This document shows, one piece after another, positions 23,967 through 35,462 of a DNA stretch of 64,000 nt. The translations under genes were made by a program, and so were the position numbers. Numbering within the stretch: position 1 is the stretch's first letter; each line of letters opens with the position of its first letter. The notes under the pieces are model-generated. The model saw nothing but the letters and a program-made list of their open reading frames with translations. It ran no database searches and was not told where the DNA came from. The stretch comes from Eutreptiella sp. 'Long Island Sound 2002' (taxonomy: Eukaryota; Euglenozoa; Euglenophyceae; Eutreptiales; Eutreptiaceae), in the NCBI GenBank assembly GCA_964036045.1, contig OZ038385.1, positions 5,107,542-5,171,541 of the forward strand, given 5' to 3'.

Positions 23967-24667
23967 CGGACTTGATCAAGAAGAGTACTACTTGGCGCTG
24001 GGGCCCACAAGAGCAACAAGCGTTTGACGAGCTCAAAGACAAGGTGGCCAACGCTAAGTGCTTGGGTGTGCCCAGGGCACAAGGGGAGATTATCCTGGTG
24101 ACCGACGCCAGCAATGTGGGCGGTGGTGGAACGTTGTTCCAATGGCAAGCACTAGAGAAAGAGGAGTTCGACTCGGCTATTTCTCAATGGGGGACTGAAG
24201 GTCTCAACCGAGATGGAACTCTCAAGCACAGCCACCCTGACGAAAAGTGGGTCCTAGTACCCCTGGGCCACTGGAACTGGAAATGGAACCAGGCCAGGGG
24301 GAACTACTCCACCTATGAACAGGAATTGCTCGCGGGTATGCTGGTGCTATCTTCTCAGGCACGACTGTTGGGGAGTAACCCTGTGGTCTGGCTGTGCGAC
24401 CAAGAGCCGGTTCGCACTTTCCAGAAGGGTCCCCCACCTGAGAAGGCCAAGCTACGGCGCTGGTGGACCTACCTCAGCCAACTACGCCTGACGGTACACC
24501 ATATCCAGGGAGTGAAGAATGAGTGTGCAGACGACATCAGCCGCAACAACTTCGACGCCCTGATTGGTGCCCGGTCTGAAGCGCTGGCTAAGGAGGCGTT
24601 CCGCCGTATGGACGTCCACTTGGACCTCAACATGACTATGATACGCCCCCTGGATGGACTCCAATGA
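23952..24667 (+). pseudogene. pol: pol of element 1: RNase H domain
   Basis: The segment starts in the connection region (TSAILTDLIKKSTTWRW, then FDELKDKVANA). RNase H landmarks are TDASNVGGGGTLF (first Asp), YEQELLAGMLVL (Glu), WLCDQEPV (Asp) and a C-terminal ECADDISRNNFD. The domain would degrade the RNA strand during reverse transcription. TGA at 24665-24667 replaces the CAA of element 2. Confidence 0.88.
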
Positions 24668-25117
24668 TCGGAGTACCTGAAGGAGTTTGGGGATATCTAC
24701 AAGCGCCTGGAGAAACGCCTTGAACCCCTCTTGGTCAACCAAGATCAGTGGAAGAGGGACAAGCGCTACCTCTGGCACGAGGACCCGATCGTGGTACCCA
24801 GTGACAGAGTCCCAGCGCTGCTGAAGTGGACCCATGAGTCGAGCGGTCATGTGGGTGCTGACCGTACCCTGAGGCTATTCAAGCAGTGGTTCCACACTAC
24901 GTGGACTGACGACCAACTGCGGAAAGCCCTCCAGCCTATCGTGGACAAGTGCCCGTGTTGGTCCTGCAAACCAGGGGATATCAGGGACAGGGGTCTCTAC
25001 TCGACCCTGCCCGTCCCCCACTGTGCTAACAGTGTTCTATACGTGGACTACACAGAGATGCCAAAGTTCCGGGGCTACGACTTCGCCCTCGTGGTAACCT
25101 GTGGGTTGACCAGGTAG
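24668..25117 (+). pseudogene. pol: pol of element 1: integrase zinc-binding domain and first core Asp
   Basis: The HHCC zinc-binding domain of integrase is visible as HESSGH followed ~35 residues later by CPCWSC. The catalytic core begins with LYVDYTEMPKF, giving the first Asp of the DDE triad. The frame ends in a TAG made by a small insertion at 25115 that splits the core domain. Confidence 0.88.
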
Positions 25118-25168
25118 GTAGGTAGGTATCTTCGGCAGCTTGGGATGCCTCCTTTGACATTGCATTCG
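25115..25168 (-). mobile_element. 54-bp 5'-truncated non-LTR fragment with (ACCT)n tail
   Basis: This is an insertion in the integrase frame of element 1, absent from element 2. It is flanked by a 44-bp direct duplication, 25071-25114 and 25169-25212, with a single mismatch. Read on the minus strand it ends in TACCTACCTACCTA abutting the left duplicate, as expected for the 3' tail of a target-primed LINE insertion. The same tail repeat ends the 7-kb element at 45686. The short body does not match the 3' end of that element, so it may come from another family. Confidence 0.7.
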
Positions 25169-25866
25169 GGGGCTATGACTTCGCCCTCGTGGTAACCTGT
25201 GGGTTGACCAGGTTTACCAGGCTGTTCCCATGTACCAAGCACATTACCGGGGAGGAAACTATCAAGATACTCCTGGAGGAGTGGTTTTATGTCTATGGGG
25301 CGCCCAAGGAGATGAACTCCGATGAGGATGTACGAGTGTGCTCAGATACCGGCTGGTACAAGAGGGTCCTGAGATCCCTCAATGTCCAGGTGTCTACGGG
25401 GATACCCTACTCACACACGAGCAACCCCCTATGTGAGCGACAGATTCGTGTCCTCAAGAAGAATGTAAGGATATGGTGCAAAGCTGAACGCACCAGAGAC
25501 TAGGTGAGACTACTCCCCGTCATATCCTTGATGATGAACTCCCAAGAGAGTTCGGCCACTGGCTACTCGCCCCATGAGCTATTACTAGGGCACCCGGCGT
25601 TGTTCCTACATGCCCCCTATCCAGAGGACACCCATTCTTCCGTGGGTGAGTGGGTCCAAGAGCAACAAGCGAAGGTGGACAAGGCCAAGGCTATGCTCCA
25701 GAGAGTGAGGGAGCGTCAGTGGAACAATAAGAACAACCACCGAGTACCGGCCACGTACCAAGAGGGGGACTGGGTGCTGGTGCACCACAGCCGACTACCC
25801 GCCTGGCCACGCTCTACCAGCGATGACCCATACTTCAGGCCCTACAAGATTCTTTCTGTGGATTGA
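25169..25866 (+). pseudogene. pol: pol of element 1: integrase core
   Basis: After the duplicated GYDFALVVTCGLTR segment, the core continues with KHITGEETIKILLEEW, a second-Asp region (MNSDEDVRVCSDTGWYK) and the Glu-bearing SNPLCERQIRVLKKNVR. Downstream parts resemble the GPY/F-type C-terminal module (EGDWVLVHHS... RPYKILSVD). TAG at 25501-25503 (TGG in element 2) and TGA at 25864-25866 (from a one-base insertion) break it. Confidence 0.85.
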
Positions 25867-26316
25867 CACCGTAAAACCGTGCGGTGTTCTCCCCATCTAG
25901 GGGGGACCCTGGTGTGCGCTGCCCAACACCTGAAGCGCTACTATGATTCTGAAGACCTCTGTGGGGAGGAGTGGGAGCTGAACGACGAGGAAATCGCCGC
26001 CCTAGACCTACAAGGGGCTGCCAGCCCTATGGAAGTTGAAGGGGAACTCCCCGACATGAACGCCGAGGAGATGGCTAAGGAGGGCTTCTACCTGGTGAAG
26101 TCTGTCCTACGCCACCGCTATTGCCAGGGTTGGCGCTTCCTCACCCTCTGGGAAGGCCTTGGAGTCGAAGAGGCCACCTGGGAGCCCTTCTCTGCGTTTG
26201 TTCTACCTGAGGGACGCCTAAACTCAGTTCTGGTTGACTACTTGTCCCAGAACAACATTGGTGAGTTGCTGAGGCTCGCTGAGACGCTTGCCTCGAAGAC
26301 TAAGGCTAGGGACTGA
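25867..26316 (+). pseudogene. pol: pol of element 1: C-terminal chromodomain
   Basis: After the frameshift the C-terminus of pol reads CSPHLGGTLVCAAQHLKRYY and an acidic linker. It then gives a chromodomain-like fold signature: EGFYLVKSVLRHRY, WRFLTLWEG and EATWEPFSAFV. In chromoviruses this domain can steer integration toward marked heterochromatin. The aromatic-cage residues cannot be judged confidently by eye. It ends at TGA 26314-26316. Confidence 0.8.
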
Positions 26317-26442
26317 ACCTTACCCCTAAGTGTGCTACGTATGTCTGTGTGTGTCTCACTTCTCTCCCGGGCGTGGCTCCTGAATCAAAGGGCTTCGCTG
26401 ATGTCGGACCGAAGGTCCTAGTCAGTTACTACTACCACTCCT

Positions 26443-26937
26443 ATGGCGCCCAATTTCTGTGCTGGCGCCTATCCATGGGGGAAGACGGCAAAAGCCCTAC
26501 CTACTAGAGGGGAGGGGTGGCCAAGTGTGCTAAGGGCATACAAAACGCCCATTTTTGCTAAAGGCCAAAAGCTGACGCACTCCCCTGCCCACGTGGAAAA
26601 GCACGCGGGACAGGAGACACCACTACTCTACAGACCCTACCTACAGTGGCACCATCCTGGTGGGCGAGCACTTCTGCAACTGGCTCAAGCCCCCACTCAG
26701 GACTACCGATCCTACACGCACGCTCTACTGGGTGGCGTTGATGATGGAGACAAGAGCCCTAGTGGCTCACCTGTGAGAGTGCAAGAAAACACAGAGCTAC
26801 TAAGCTTCTGTGGCCTAACAGGGACGCCACAACGCGTTTCCCTGCTAGGTCTTGGAGGGAAGGGGTGCTCTTGTTGCGTGCACAGCGTGAATGTTGAAGA
26901 TGTCGGGCTACGCTTGCCACTCCTGGCTGAGTCGTAG
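26443..26937 (+). CDS. unrecognised 164-residue ORF downstream of pol (family A)
   Basis: This open frame lies between the pol stop and the 3' LTR, the position occupied by extra genes such as env-like ORFs in some retroelements. No family is recognised. It has no signal peptide or membrane span, and a CSCCVHS cluster near the C-terminus. Element 2 keeps the same frame without a stop (37412-37735 plus 61222-61388, split by element 3), and about half of the base differences between the copies are synonymous. That hints at coding constraint, but the numbers are small and the frame may be fortuitous. Confidence 0.3.
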   Translation: MAPNFCAGAYPWGKTAKALPTRGEGWPSVLRAYKTPIFAKGQKLTHSPAHVEKHAGQETPLLYRPYLQWHHPGGRALLQLAQAPTQDYRSYTHALLGGVDDGDKSPSGSPVRVQENTELLSFCGLTGTPQRVSLLGLGGKGCSCCVHSVNVEDVGLRLPLLAES

Positions 26938-28464
26938 CTTGTTGTTTGTGTGATCAGCGCCGTATATTTTGGCACGGCTCAAGGGACTGCACCAGTTCAC
27001 CCTGACCTTCCCACCTGAAGAGCAAAGGCGGATGAAGGAGCGTTTGCAGCGGAGGAGCCAAGACCATCTCCACGTATTATACGCTTCTCAGATGGCCCTA
27101 TAATACGCTGTCCACAAAAGCCCCTATCAAGCAAGCAAGCTTAAGGAACTCCACCCGTTCTCTTAGAGAACGTGGGGTGGAGCCCCTGGGTAACCTAAAC
27201 AAGGTTTACCGTGCGCATTTTGCGTGGCCTACCCTTTAATGCGTGTGTGAATGCACGAGCATGCATGGGTTTACCGTCAACCTCTGTTTTTCTTCCTAAT
27301 CTTGTCCACAATCACGAACTCCTCCAGGGGGTGGCCCCACCTGGGCTTACCTACCTTACTCACCGCTGGAGAGTGAAGCAAGGTGAAGGAAAAACGAGAC
27401 ACAAGCAAGAAACGACGCTATGCATATGTGTGTATGTCTAATCACCCTGGACTTACCTCTAATCATCTGCAATTTTTCTAATCTATCCCTCTCTCATTTG
27501 TTAGCGCTGCTACAAGGCACGTTCACGGAGACACGAGACGAGCAATGTGCATGCAGCATATGAGACGAGCACACCTGTGGTTTATACCTGATTAATGGAA
27601 GTCCTTCTGTTGATTTTTGAAATCTTGAATCTTGAATTCTTTCTGCCGATGTGGGTGGAGTCTTTATGTTAGCCTATTTATGTGTGTTTCGTCATTTTCG
27701 TCATTCTGCGTAACATACGTTTATAATCTTATTAATTCTCTATCTTCCGGCGCTTCGCTAGGAGCCGCTCCTGCGCGCTTACTTTTTCTGCGTAAGAAGT
27801 TCTTGATTTAAAAAATCAAGAGATGACTACAAATTTTATAAAAATGTGCATCTTATGCACAATTGGATTCTGTCCAGGTGTGTGCCTTCAGAAAAATTCT
27901 AGGCCGTCATTTGACGGATTTAGGTGTTGTCGCTTCGCGTTTGCGCGGATTCGTCCCTCATCCTCCCATTCCTCTGTTGTACAGACCTCCTCGCAAAGCC
28001 TCGTTGAGTAGGCCGCTGTTCTGGCCGAAAAGCAGCAGCAGGAGACTGCACCTGAGTCAAGACCCCTCCAAGGGGCAATTCTAATTAAAACAGCGCACCC
28101 TCGCCCCGGTACCAGGACAGGTGTCTCCATCAGGTTCCTTGAGACTTGAGTCGAGCGTCCTATGAGAGTCTGGCGTTGGGTTGTGTTACGCTGCAGCTTG
28201 GAGGGAGGGATGCACATGCATATGGTCTTGGCATGCCCTACTCTAACCCCACCAAGCCACAGGAACCCCGGCAGCGCCAAGAGCGCTGAGTTTTCTGTTG
28301 GAGATTGTCATCAACAATGCAGCAAGAATCGCTGGCCATGGTAAAGCGCTCTTTTCCACTGTTAGGGAAGCTATAGGTATTTTAAAGTAGATGTGGAAAC
28401 CAAGGAAAGGCCAAGAAAAAATCACTTTTTCGTGAAAATGCGACAGTGGTGGCCACCACAGCAC
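26938..28464 (+). other. family A 3' non-coding region (element 1)
   Basis: No pol-like coding remains. The region is well conserved with 61389-62914. It includes an inverted repeat at 27149-27182 (CTCCACCC-GTTCTCT / AGAGAACGTGGGGTGGAG), which is largely preserved in element 2. It ends in a polypurine tract. Confidence 0.6.
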
Positions 28465-28474
28465 AAGGGGGGAG
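28465..28474 (+). promoter_or_regulatory. polypurine tract of element 1
   Basis: AAGGGGGGAG sits immediately before the 3' LTR start, the expected place for the plus-strand primer. The same tract precedes the LTR of element 2 at 62915-62924. Confidence 0.7.
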
Positions 28475-29005
28475 TAAGAAAAAGTGCTTTTCCAATGCTT
28501 TAGGGTATACTTTAGTTGTATAAGAGGTGCTTCAAGCACTCATGCATTTTTATCTTAGTATTGGCCCAACCAAAAGGGGTCATACCACATTTTGACCGAT
28601 GGAACCAAACACTAAATCAGGATGTGATGTTGACCCCTTTATCCCCAAGCTATAGGCACTAAAACATCTTTTCCTGGGCTGCTGAGGCACTGGTATACTG
28701 AAGGCAGAGCCTATGAATTTATCTATGTTTTCTCATGAATTCTTGGCTATCCTAGTGGTCTGCACCCTAGGGGGCTGGGGCACCTCTTTTTGAGAGGTCC
28801 TGGGTTCAATACCCAGTCAGCCTAGCTAAGTAGAATTATCCCATGTGACATGGCAGTGACCTCATCGCCACAAGCCATGCCACCTCAGCACCTATGGGAC
28901 CCAAAAGCAAAGAGTGCACATCTCAAGATGGCACTGTGGATGAGAGTGAACCCCTGGGGCAGTTTTCCCATCAGTTTTTCTCAAACATGTAAAATATTTC
29001 CTCCT
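28473..29005 (+). repeat. family A LTR, module M1 only (element 1 3' side)
   Basis: It starts AGTAAGAAAAAGTGC and ends AAATATTTCCTCCT. It corresponds to the first ~533 bp of the LTR, then stops and is followed at once by a new AGTAAGAAAAAGTGC start. The M2 module is missing, so the shared LTR between elements 1 and 2 reads M1-M1-M2. Confidence 0.85.
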
Positions 29006-29796
29006 AGTAAGAAAAAGTGCTTTTCCAATGCTTTAGGGTATACTTTAGTTGTATAAGAGGTGCTTTAAGCACTCATGCATTTTTATCATAGTATTGGCCT
29101 AACCAAAATGGGTGATAACACATTTTGACATATGGAACCAAACACTAAATCAGGACGTAGTGTGGACCCCTTAATCCCCAAGCTATAAGCTATAAAACAT
29201 CGTTTCCTGGGTTGCTGAGGCACTGATATACTGAAGGCAGAGCCTATGAGTTTATCTATGTTTTCTCATGAATTCTTGGCTATCCTAGTGGTATGCACCC
29301 TAGGGGGCTGGGGCACCTCTTTTTGAGAGGTCCTGGGTTCAATACCCAGTCAGCCTAGCTAAGTAGGATTATCCCATGTGACATGGCAGTGACCTCAGCA
29401 CCACAAGCCATGCCACCTCAGCACCTATGGGACCCAAAAACAAAGAGTACACATCTCAAGATGGCACTATGGATGAGAGTGAGCCCTTGGGGCAGTTTTC
29501 CAATCAGTCTTTCTTAAACATGTAAAATATTTCATCCTGAGTTGCAATGTATGCTAATTGCTGTGGTCTATTGTTGATAGTTGTCTTTATCTAACTCTTT
29601 GTGACTGCAGCCCTTCATGCCTTGATCTTGATCTTCTTCTACTTGCTTATCTCTGGCTTGGGTTGTCCTGGATTGGTTGTATTTCAACAATAAAACATTT
29701 TCCTCATCGAAAACAAGCAGCAGGAACCCTACACCAGCAGCAAGCAGCAGGAGAGGCACAACAAACACAAAGTGTTGAAATCACTATAAAACCTTC
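29006..29796 (+). repeat. family A LTR, 5' of element 2 (M1+M2)
   Basis: This is a full LTR with M1 (29006-29537), including the tRNA-like module at 29278-29355, and M2 (to 29796), including AATAAA near 29689. The primer-binding site TGGTAGCAAGAGG follows at 29797. Confidence 0.82.
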
Positions 29797-29811
29797 TGGT
29801 AGCAAGAGGCA
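29797..29811 (+). promoter_or_regulatory. primer-binding site, initiator-Met-tRNA type (element 2)
   Basis: TGGTAGCAAGAGGCA is identical to the site in element 1. Confidence 0.75.
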
Positions 29812-29894
29812 GACAGTCTCTGCGTACCGGCAACAACCTCGTGCCGTACATCCAGTGCGCCGAGATCTGTCATATATAAGCAAGAAGGGCAAAT

Positions 29895-32377
29895 ATGGAC
29901 ACAAAGAAAGAGGACACCGACGTGAAGACGGCGCCTGAGGCACCAGCAATGCCAGCACCTGGTGAACCTAGGCCTGGACCTAGCGCTGTACCTTGGGTGC
30001 CCTTACATGGGCCAGTGGACGTGGCGGATGATTCGCTGAAAGGACTTCAGTCGGCTTTCCGGGCCCTCTCAGTCCAGGAGGTGGACACCGATCCTGTGAA
30101 GAGAAAGAGAGAAAGAGAGAAGGATGCTGGAGAAAGCATGGCAGACGAAGGAGTAGACCATGGGCACGACCTGACGAGTGAGTCCACCTTCGAGGGCGCA
30201 CCAGGCACTTCTGGCCTCCACGCATCACCCTCTCCTACAACCACCACACTCCCAACTCCAGACCCAGCCGATACAACATCCACTCCCATAACCAACCCGC
30301 CTATGGCTGAGGGCACAGGCCTTACTGGTATGCCTACCTACCCTGCCTATGGTGTGAACCCACCTACCACTGCGTTTCCAGAGGCAACTACTACCAGTGA
30401 GCCGGTGGTCTCCTGTTCTGCGCCGCGATGGTATGCGGCTGACTATCACCATCCTCTACCCGCTACGGGAGCCTATGTGGATGTTCCTGGGTATACAAAC
30501 CCCGAGTGGGCCAAGGAGAGGACCTGAGTCATGCGGGAGCAGGAGTAGAGGATATGGGAGATCCTCCAACAGGTCCCTGACGCGACCGGAGATAAAAGAG
30601 GCTCTCCGAGGAGCCACCTCTGAACTTGTGGGTGATCCCACTCAAGAGGTTCGGGCTAAACTAGAGCCCCTGATTCCGCCCAAAGCGTCACCTACCATGG
30701 TGGGAATTTCACCCCTTCGAGTACAGGCTAACCACTTGCTGGCAGGGTTGACAAACACCCTGGGGAGCCTGAGGGGCCGACCGATGCCGACCCCTGCAGC
30801 GATACCGAGAAGCCCTTTCGTACCGAGAACGGCCCAGCCACCCTACAGCCACGTGGGGAATTCTACGAGAGCCGAGCTGGACCGGCTGGGGCTGACAGCC
30901 CTGAGGGCAATGGGTGACGTGGAGCCCTATGGCTCTAGTGATCTAGGCGGAGACCCCTCCGATGATGAGCCGCCGTCCATGACTTCTGCTTCGCCCTCGG
31001 AGAACGACGACCCTGAGGACTCTGAGAACCCAAGTGGGCATAAGAAAAAGAAGAAGAGGAAGACCTGGCGCCCTGAGGGACGCAGGTCTCAGGAGGCTAA
31101 GGCCATTGCCACCTCCAAGATCGTGGTGAACTTGCCTGAGTTCACAGGCAAGGACGTCAGCGAGTTCGCTGAGAAATTTGGCCGGTTCCTTCGATTGACC
31201 GGCCAAACCCACGCTAGTGGACGGGTCAAGTGCGATCTGCTCCTGCAGTGTTGCAAGACCAAGTACCTGGAGAAGCAGGTCAAGCAGATCGTGACTAAGT
31301 CCGCCCTTTGCCGATGTGTTGGTTGCCTTGGAGAGGCAGTACCCGACCTATGAAACCGACCTCTCCATCAGGGCCGAGATCCAGAACCTGGCCGTACTGC
31401 CCAACAACCCCAAACGTGGCAGGGTCTCTGAGCTATTGGCTGACCTGGATCACTGGGCTGGACGATTGACGCCCGGTTCCTACAGCAGCGACGACCTGCT
31501 TTTCTGGTTGGTGGCTAAGCTCCCTCGAGAGCTGTGGGACGAGTGCCGTTCAACGGCAGAGCACAAGGCTAGAGCCCTCCACTACGAGGATTTATGTGTG
31601 CTACTTCTGGAGCTGGCGCTGGATAAAGAAAGCGACCAGCACCTGAACAACTCCCGTCCTGGAGGGGGAGGCTCTGGAAGCCAAGGCAAAGGGTACCAAG
31701 GATCCAGACCTGGACAGGGGACTACCCCCAAACACGCCCGTATCATGGAAAACGTCAAGGAGCTCTTCTGGTGTGATGCGAGAGACAAGCAGGGCCACCT
31801 GCAGCACGCCCGGAACTGCGAGCAGCGAGACTGCTTCGTAGTCCAAGGGAAGAAGCAGGAGACCAACACCGGCGCCAAGGCGAAGATGCCGCATCACTAC
31901 AGGTGTACTATCACCTGTGCCTTCTGTGGGAAGAGGAAGCACTATGAGGATGAGTGCTACCACAAGCAGCGCCTGTCGGCGAAGCTGAAGAGTGAGGATC
32001 CTGGTGAAGGCTCTGGCAAAGGTGGAGGCAAAGGCAAAGGCAACGACTCCGGCAAGGGCAAGTCGAAAGGGCGTGGACAGGGGCAAGACAAGAGTCAAGG
32101 TGGACGAGGAGGAGGCGCTAACCGCCAAACAGACAAGGACAACAAGAACCCGGACAAGAACGAAGGCAACCCCAACCCTAATCCAGGGGGGAACTCTGAG
32201 CCCTCTGGGGGGCAGTCTGGTCCGACCACACGCTCACAAACGCAGGCCCATCGAGAACAAGGGGCTAAGCGTGAGCATGAAGGCGGTGATGACGACAACG
32301 CTAAGAAGAGAAGCCGTTTCATGAGGATGGCCCGTAAATTGCGGAACAAGGGGTTCGAGGTGACCTGTCCCGCGTAG
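29895..32377 (+). pseudogene. gag: gag of element 2 (frameshifted)
   Basis: This copy keeps the ATG (29895) that element 1 has lost. The first frame runs to 30527 (Pro-rich N-terminus, QSAFRALSVQEVD segment, KRKREREK basic run). The frame then changes near 30500-30600 into one running to 31353 with the same basic and capsid-like segment (KKKKKRKTWRP, LPEFTGKDVSEFAEKFGRF). A two-base loss near 31304, relative to element 1, moves it to the third frame (31316-32377), which has the CX2CX4HX4C zinc knuckle at 31916-31957 and the Gly/Lys-rich tail. It ends TAG TTC TGA like element 1. Confidence 0.85.
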
Positions 32378-32383
32378 TTCTGA

Positions 32384-34381
32384 CGGGGACGCTCCGGTGG
32401 GGCCCTGGACTTGGTGTTCTGGGTACGTATCCGACTAGGGGGACGTGAATACCTGGGGGTATTGGACACTGGGGCCACCATATCAATAGTGGCCAAGAAC
32501 ATTTTACCTTGTGGGAGCCTGCAGAACACCATGACCACCGCGGCTATACGAGTGGGGGATGGGCATGTGGTGCACAGCTGCGGGGACTGTGAAGTGGAGG
32601 TACCTATGGGCTCCCGAACGATCGCCCATCGGTTCTATGTGATGGACACTGAAGCCTTCGACTTTGTATTGGGGACTGACTTCTTCGTGCAGCACTCCCA
32701 GATACAATCCCTGACGCTGCAAGCGCCCTACCTCCTCTACGTGGACCACGGAGAGGGCAGAGAGTCCGTGACACTGGAGCAGTCTGAGCACACCTCGAGC
32801 TACCTAAGGGTATCGAAGGAGGAGCCCTCGAACATGATGGCGGCCTCCAAAACTGAGGACTATCAACTATTGGGGGAAGTCCTAGACCAAGGTCTGAAGG
32901 AGTTGGGTTACTCTAGAGAAGACCTGAGTGTGGAGTTGTTCGCCAGCGACAAGCAACATGTCCTGGACCTTTACTGCAGCAAGGGGAAGAACTGCAGCTA
33001 CAAATTTTATTGGCCCTCTTTCAGGATGGCCTACGGGAACCCCAGGTTCAGTGAACTGGGGAAGGTCTTGACCAAGGTGGCCTCAGAACGTTCCCGTATG
33101 GTCCTGTGTTCCCCCGATTGGGGAGCCCACGGGGGCAACGAGTACTGGCGAACCATCCTGGACAGGCTGACTATCAGCTCTGTTCGGTTACCTGATGAGG
33201 CCATATACGTGCCTCTAGGGCGTAAGACGCCTACCGGGAAACCTGGATGGGGGAGTATGCTCAGTGTGGTGGACGGAGGTCTTACCTCCATCCCCTGGGA
33301 AGACCTGGACTCGACTCTGGTCCAGGCTACACAACGAGAAAGCGATGGACTCGCCTTGGGTGACTTGAAGGATCGACTACGACCTCAACATGCTATTGAG
33401 ACTATACCCAGAGGAGATGAATACGTCGTGACTAACACCAACGCCCCCAACTCTCCCTGCCATGTATCTGTTCCTGATGGAGTCTCTGAGTGTGGACTAT
33501 CCGAGCTCCCCAGCTCTATCCACTCAGATGACGAAACTGATCATGACGCCTTCTTCGTGCAGACTTGCGGGGAGGAAGTGGAGAACGCCGAGTACGTCGC
33601 CCCACTGAAGCCCCTACTCTCCATGAGGGTGGAAGAGCCCGTGGACTAAGAGCTGGACCCCAGATCCAGGCTAAGGGGGTATGTGGACTCCAAGAGGAGG
33701 TTGGTGGCAAAAAAGCTATGCTACGCTAAGCCTACCCGCAGCTCATGGCCACTGAAGCAAGGACGTAAGGGAGATCTATCCCTATTGAAGGAGAACCTCG
33801 AACAGAAGATCACCACCTGGCAAAGGGAGGTAGATCTTAAGCTCATGAAGAGCGTGTGGGGTGTTCATGTGAGGACCCCGGAGGAGGACGACCTCTCGGA
33901 GGAATGTGTATGTGAACCCCCTCGAGCGTACCTATGTTGCCATCGTTCACCGGAGATGGTTGAACGAGACCTACTATATGCCTACCAAGGGTTGAAGGAT
34001 ACTACCAAGGGCGAAGAGTCGGTGGAGGATCACCTCCCGACTTCTATTACTCAGGGGGCAAGCAACTTACACTCCGACGAGGACATGGAGGACAAGATCA
34101 AGCTATTAGACCCGCGGGTGCAGACGCTTATAAGGACCTATCTTGAGGTGTTCGGAGAACTACCCCCTCCAGCCTCATGTGACAAGCTGGTACAGATGGA
34201 CCTCAAGCTGAAACCCGAGTTCGTGGGTTACAAGATCCGGAGGAGACCCTATCCAGCTCCTAAAGAACAGGCCGACGAGGTTGAGCGACAGATACAAGAA
34301 TGTATCGACGCTGGCCTAGTCCTGGAGTACAAGGACGGGGACTATCCCCAACACTGCAGCCCCTGTTTCCTGGCTGGCTAA
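32384..34381 (+). pseudogene. pol: pol of element 2: protease and N-terminal RT
   Basis: The frame is the same as gag. The protease active site DTGA is at 32465-32476. A single stop, TAA at 33647-33649 (GAA in element 1), interrupts an otherwise open frame that continues to 34381. Unlike element 1, the codon at the RT start is TAC, so the frame reads on through EYKDGDYPQHCSPCFLAG until TAA. That stop comes from a one-base shift shared by both copies. No ATG opens this frame. Confidence 0.88.
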
Positions 34382-35462
34382 ACCTGGGTCTACAGCCAAA
34401 CGGCTGGTAGTGGACTACGGAGAGCTGAACAAGAAAACGCTGAACCACTCAGGGTCAATTCCTAATATGGAATCTACCCTTGAGAAGATAGCCTCCTGTC
34501 GCTACAAGACCAAGATGGACAAGAGGAGCGGATTCTGGCAGGTGGACCTGACGCCCAACGCTCAGAAGCTACTAGCCTTCATCACCCCTCAGGGGAGGGC
34601 GTTCAAGTGGAAGGTCATGCCGTTTTGCGTGGCCAACGCACCCGCTCTATTCCAAGAGCTGATGAACAAGATCTTGTCCATCCTACGAAGGAGACCTAAG
34701 GTGCAGGAACTTATATCCCGTGGGGCCAAGATGGAAGCACACATCGACGATGTATGCCTCGGGACCAATACCCAGGAGGATCACCTAATCCTCTTGGGTG
34801 AGTTCTTTGCGGTCTGCCAAGAGAACCACACACCAGTCAAGCTGGAGAAGTGTGAGTTCATGCAGGAGACCATGCATTACCTGGGGTTTGACGTTGGCTA
34901 TGGGTGGTGGACCCCAGCGGCCTCTAAGGCCAAACCCCTGATGGACGCTAAGGCACGACACGAAGACCCCAAGAAAGGACTTCGTGATGCACGCAGTTTC
35001 ATTGGGGCGTGCAACTTCTATCGCCGCCATATCAAGAACTTCTCCTACACCAGCGCCATTCTGACGGACTTGATCAAGAAGAGTACCACTTGGCGCTGGG
35101 GCCCGCAAGAGCAACAAGCGTTTGACGAGCTAAAGGACAAGGTGGCCAACGCTAAGTGCTTGGGCGTGCCTAGGGCACAAGGGGAGATTATCCTGATGAC
35201 CGACGCCAGCAATGTGGGCGGTGGTGGAACGTTGTTCCAATGGAAAGCACTAGAGAAGGAGGAGTTCGACTCGGCTATTTCCCAATGGGGGACTGAAGGT
35301 CTCAACCGAGATGGAACTCTCAAGCACGGCCACCCTGACGACAAGTCGGTCCTAGTACCCCTGGGCCACTGGAACTGGAAATGGAACCAGGCCAGGGGGA
35401 ACTACTCCACCTATGAGCAGGAATTGCTCGCGGGTATGCTGGTGCTATCCTCTCAGGCATGA
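34382..35462 (+). pseudogene. pol: pol of element 2: reverse transcriptase and start of RNase H
   Basis: The frame restarts with AKPGSTAKRLVVDYGELNKK and contains the RT fingers/palm, the HIDD catalytic box at about 34743-34751, and the thumb. It then runs without the frameshift seen in element 1 into the RNase H motifs TDASNVGGGGTLF and YEQELLAGMLVL. FGVANAP of element 1 is FCVANAP here (Gly to Cys), a change in a conserved RT segment. TGA at 35460-35462 replaces CGA. Confidence 0.88.

Larger units (their letters stand above)
17908..29005 (+). mobile_element. element 1: family A Ty3/Gypsy chromovirus, decayed copy
   Basis: The order is 5' LTR (17908-18699), primer-binding site (18700), gag (to 21280), pol in the order protease, reverse transcriptase, RNase H, integrase and chromodomain (to 26316), a ~2.1-kb 3' non-pol region, polypurine tract (28465-28474) and 3' LTR (28473-29005, first LTR module only). 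The order and the C-terminal chromodomain place it among Metaviridae chromoviruses. It has at least four nonsense codons, two frameshifts not shared with element 2, a lost gag ATG and a 98-bp insertion/duplication in integrase, so it is inactive. Its 3' LTR abuts the 5' LTR of element 2. Confidence 0.9.

Noticed and set aside
26390-26425. Hammerhead-like CTGATG plus a GGACC/GGTCC stem in both family A copies
   Set aside because: The required GAAA core and flanking helices are absent. It is a simple hairpin.
26442-26460. TGGCGCCCAA, resembling a Lys-tRNA primer-binding site
   Set aside because: It is not adjacent to any LTR end, and a better primer site follows the real LTR.
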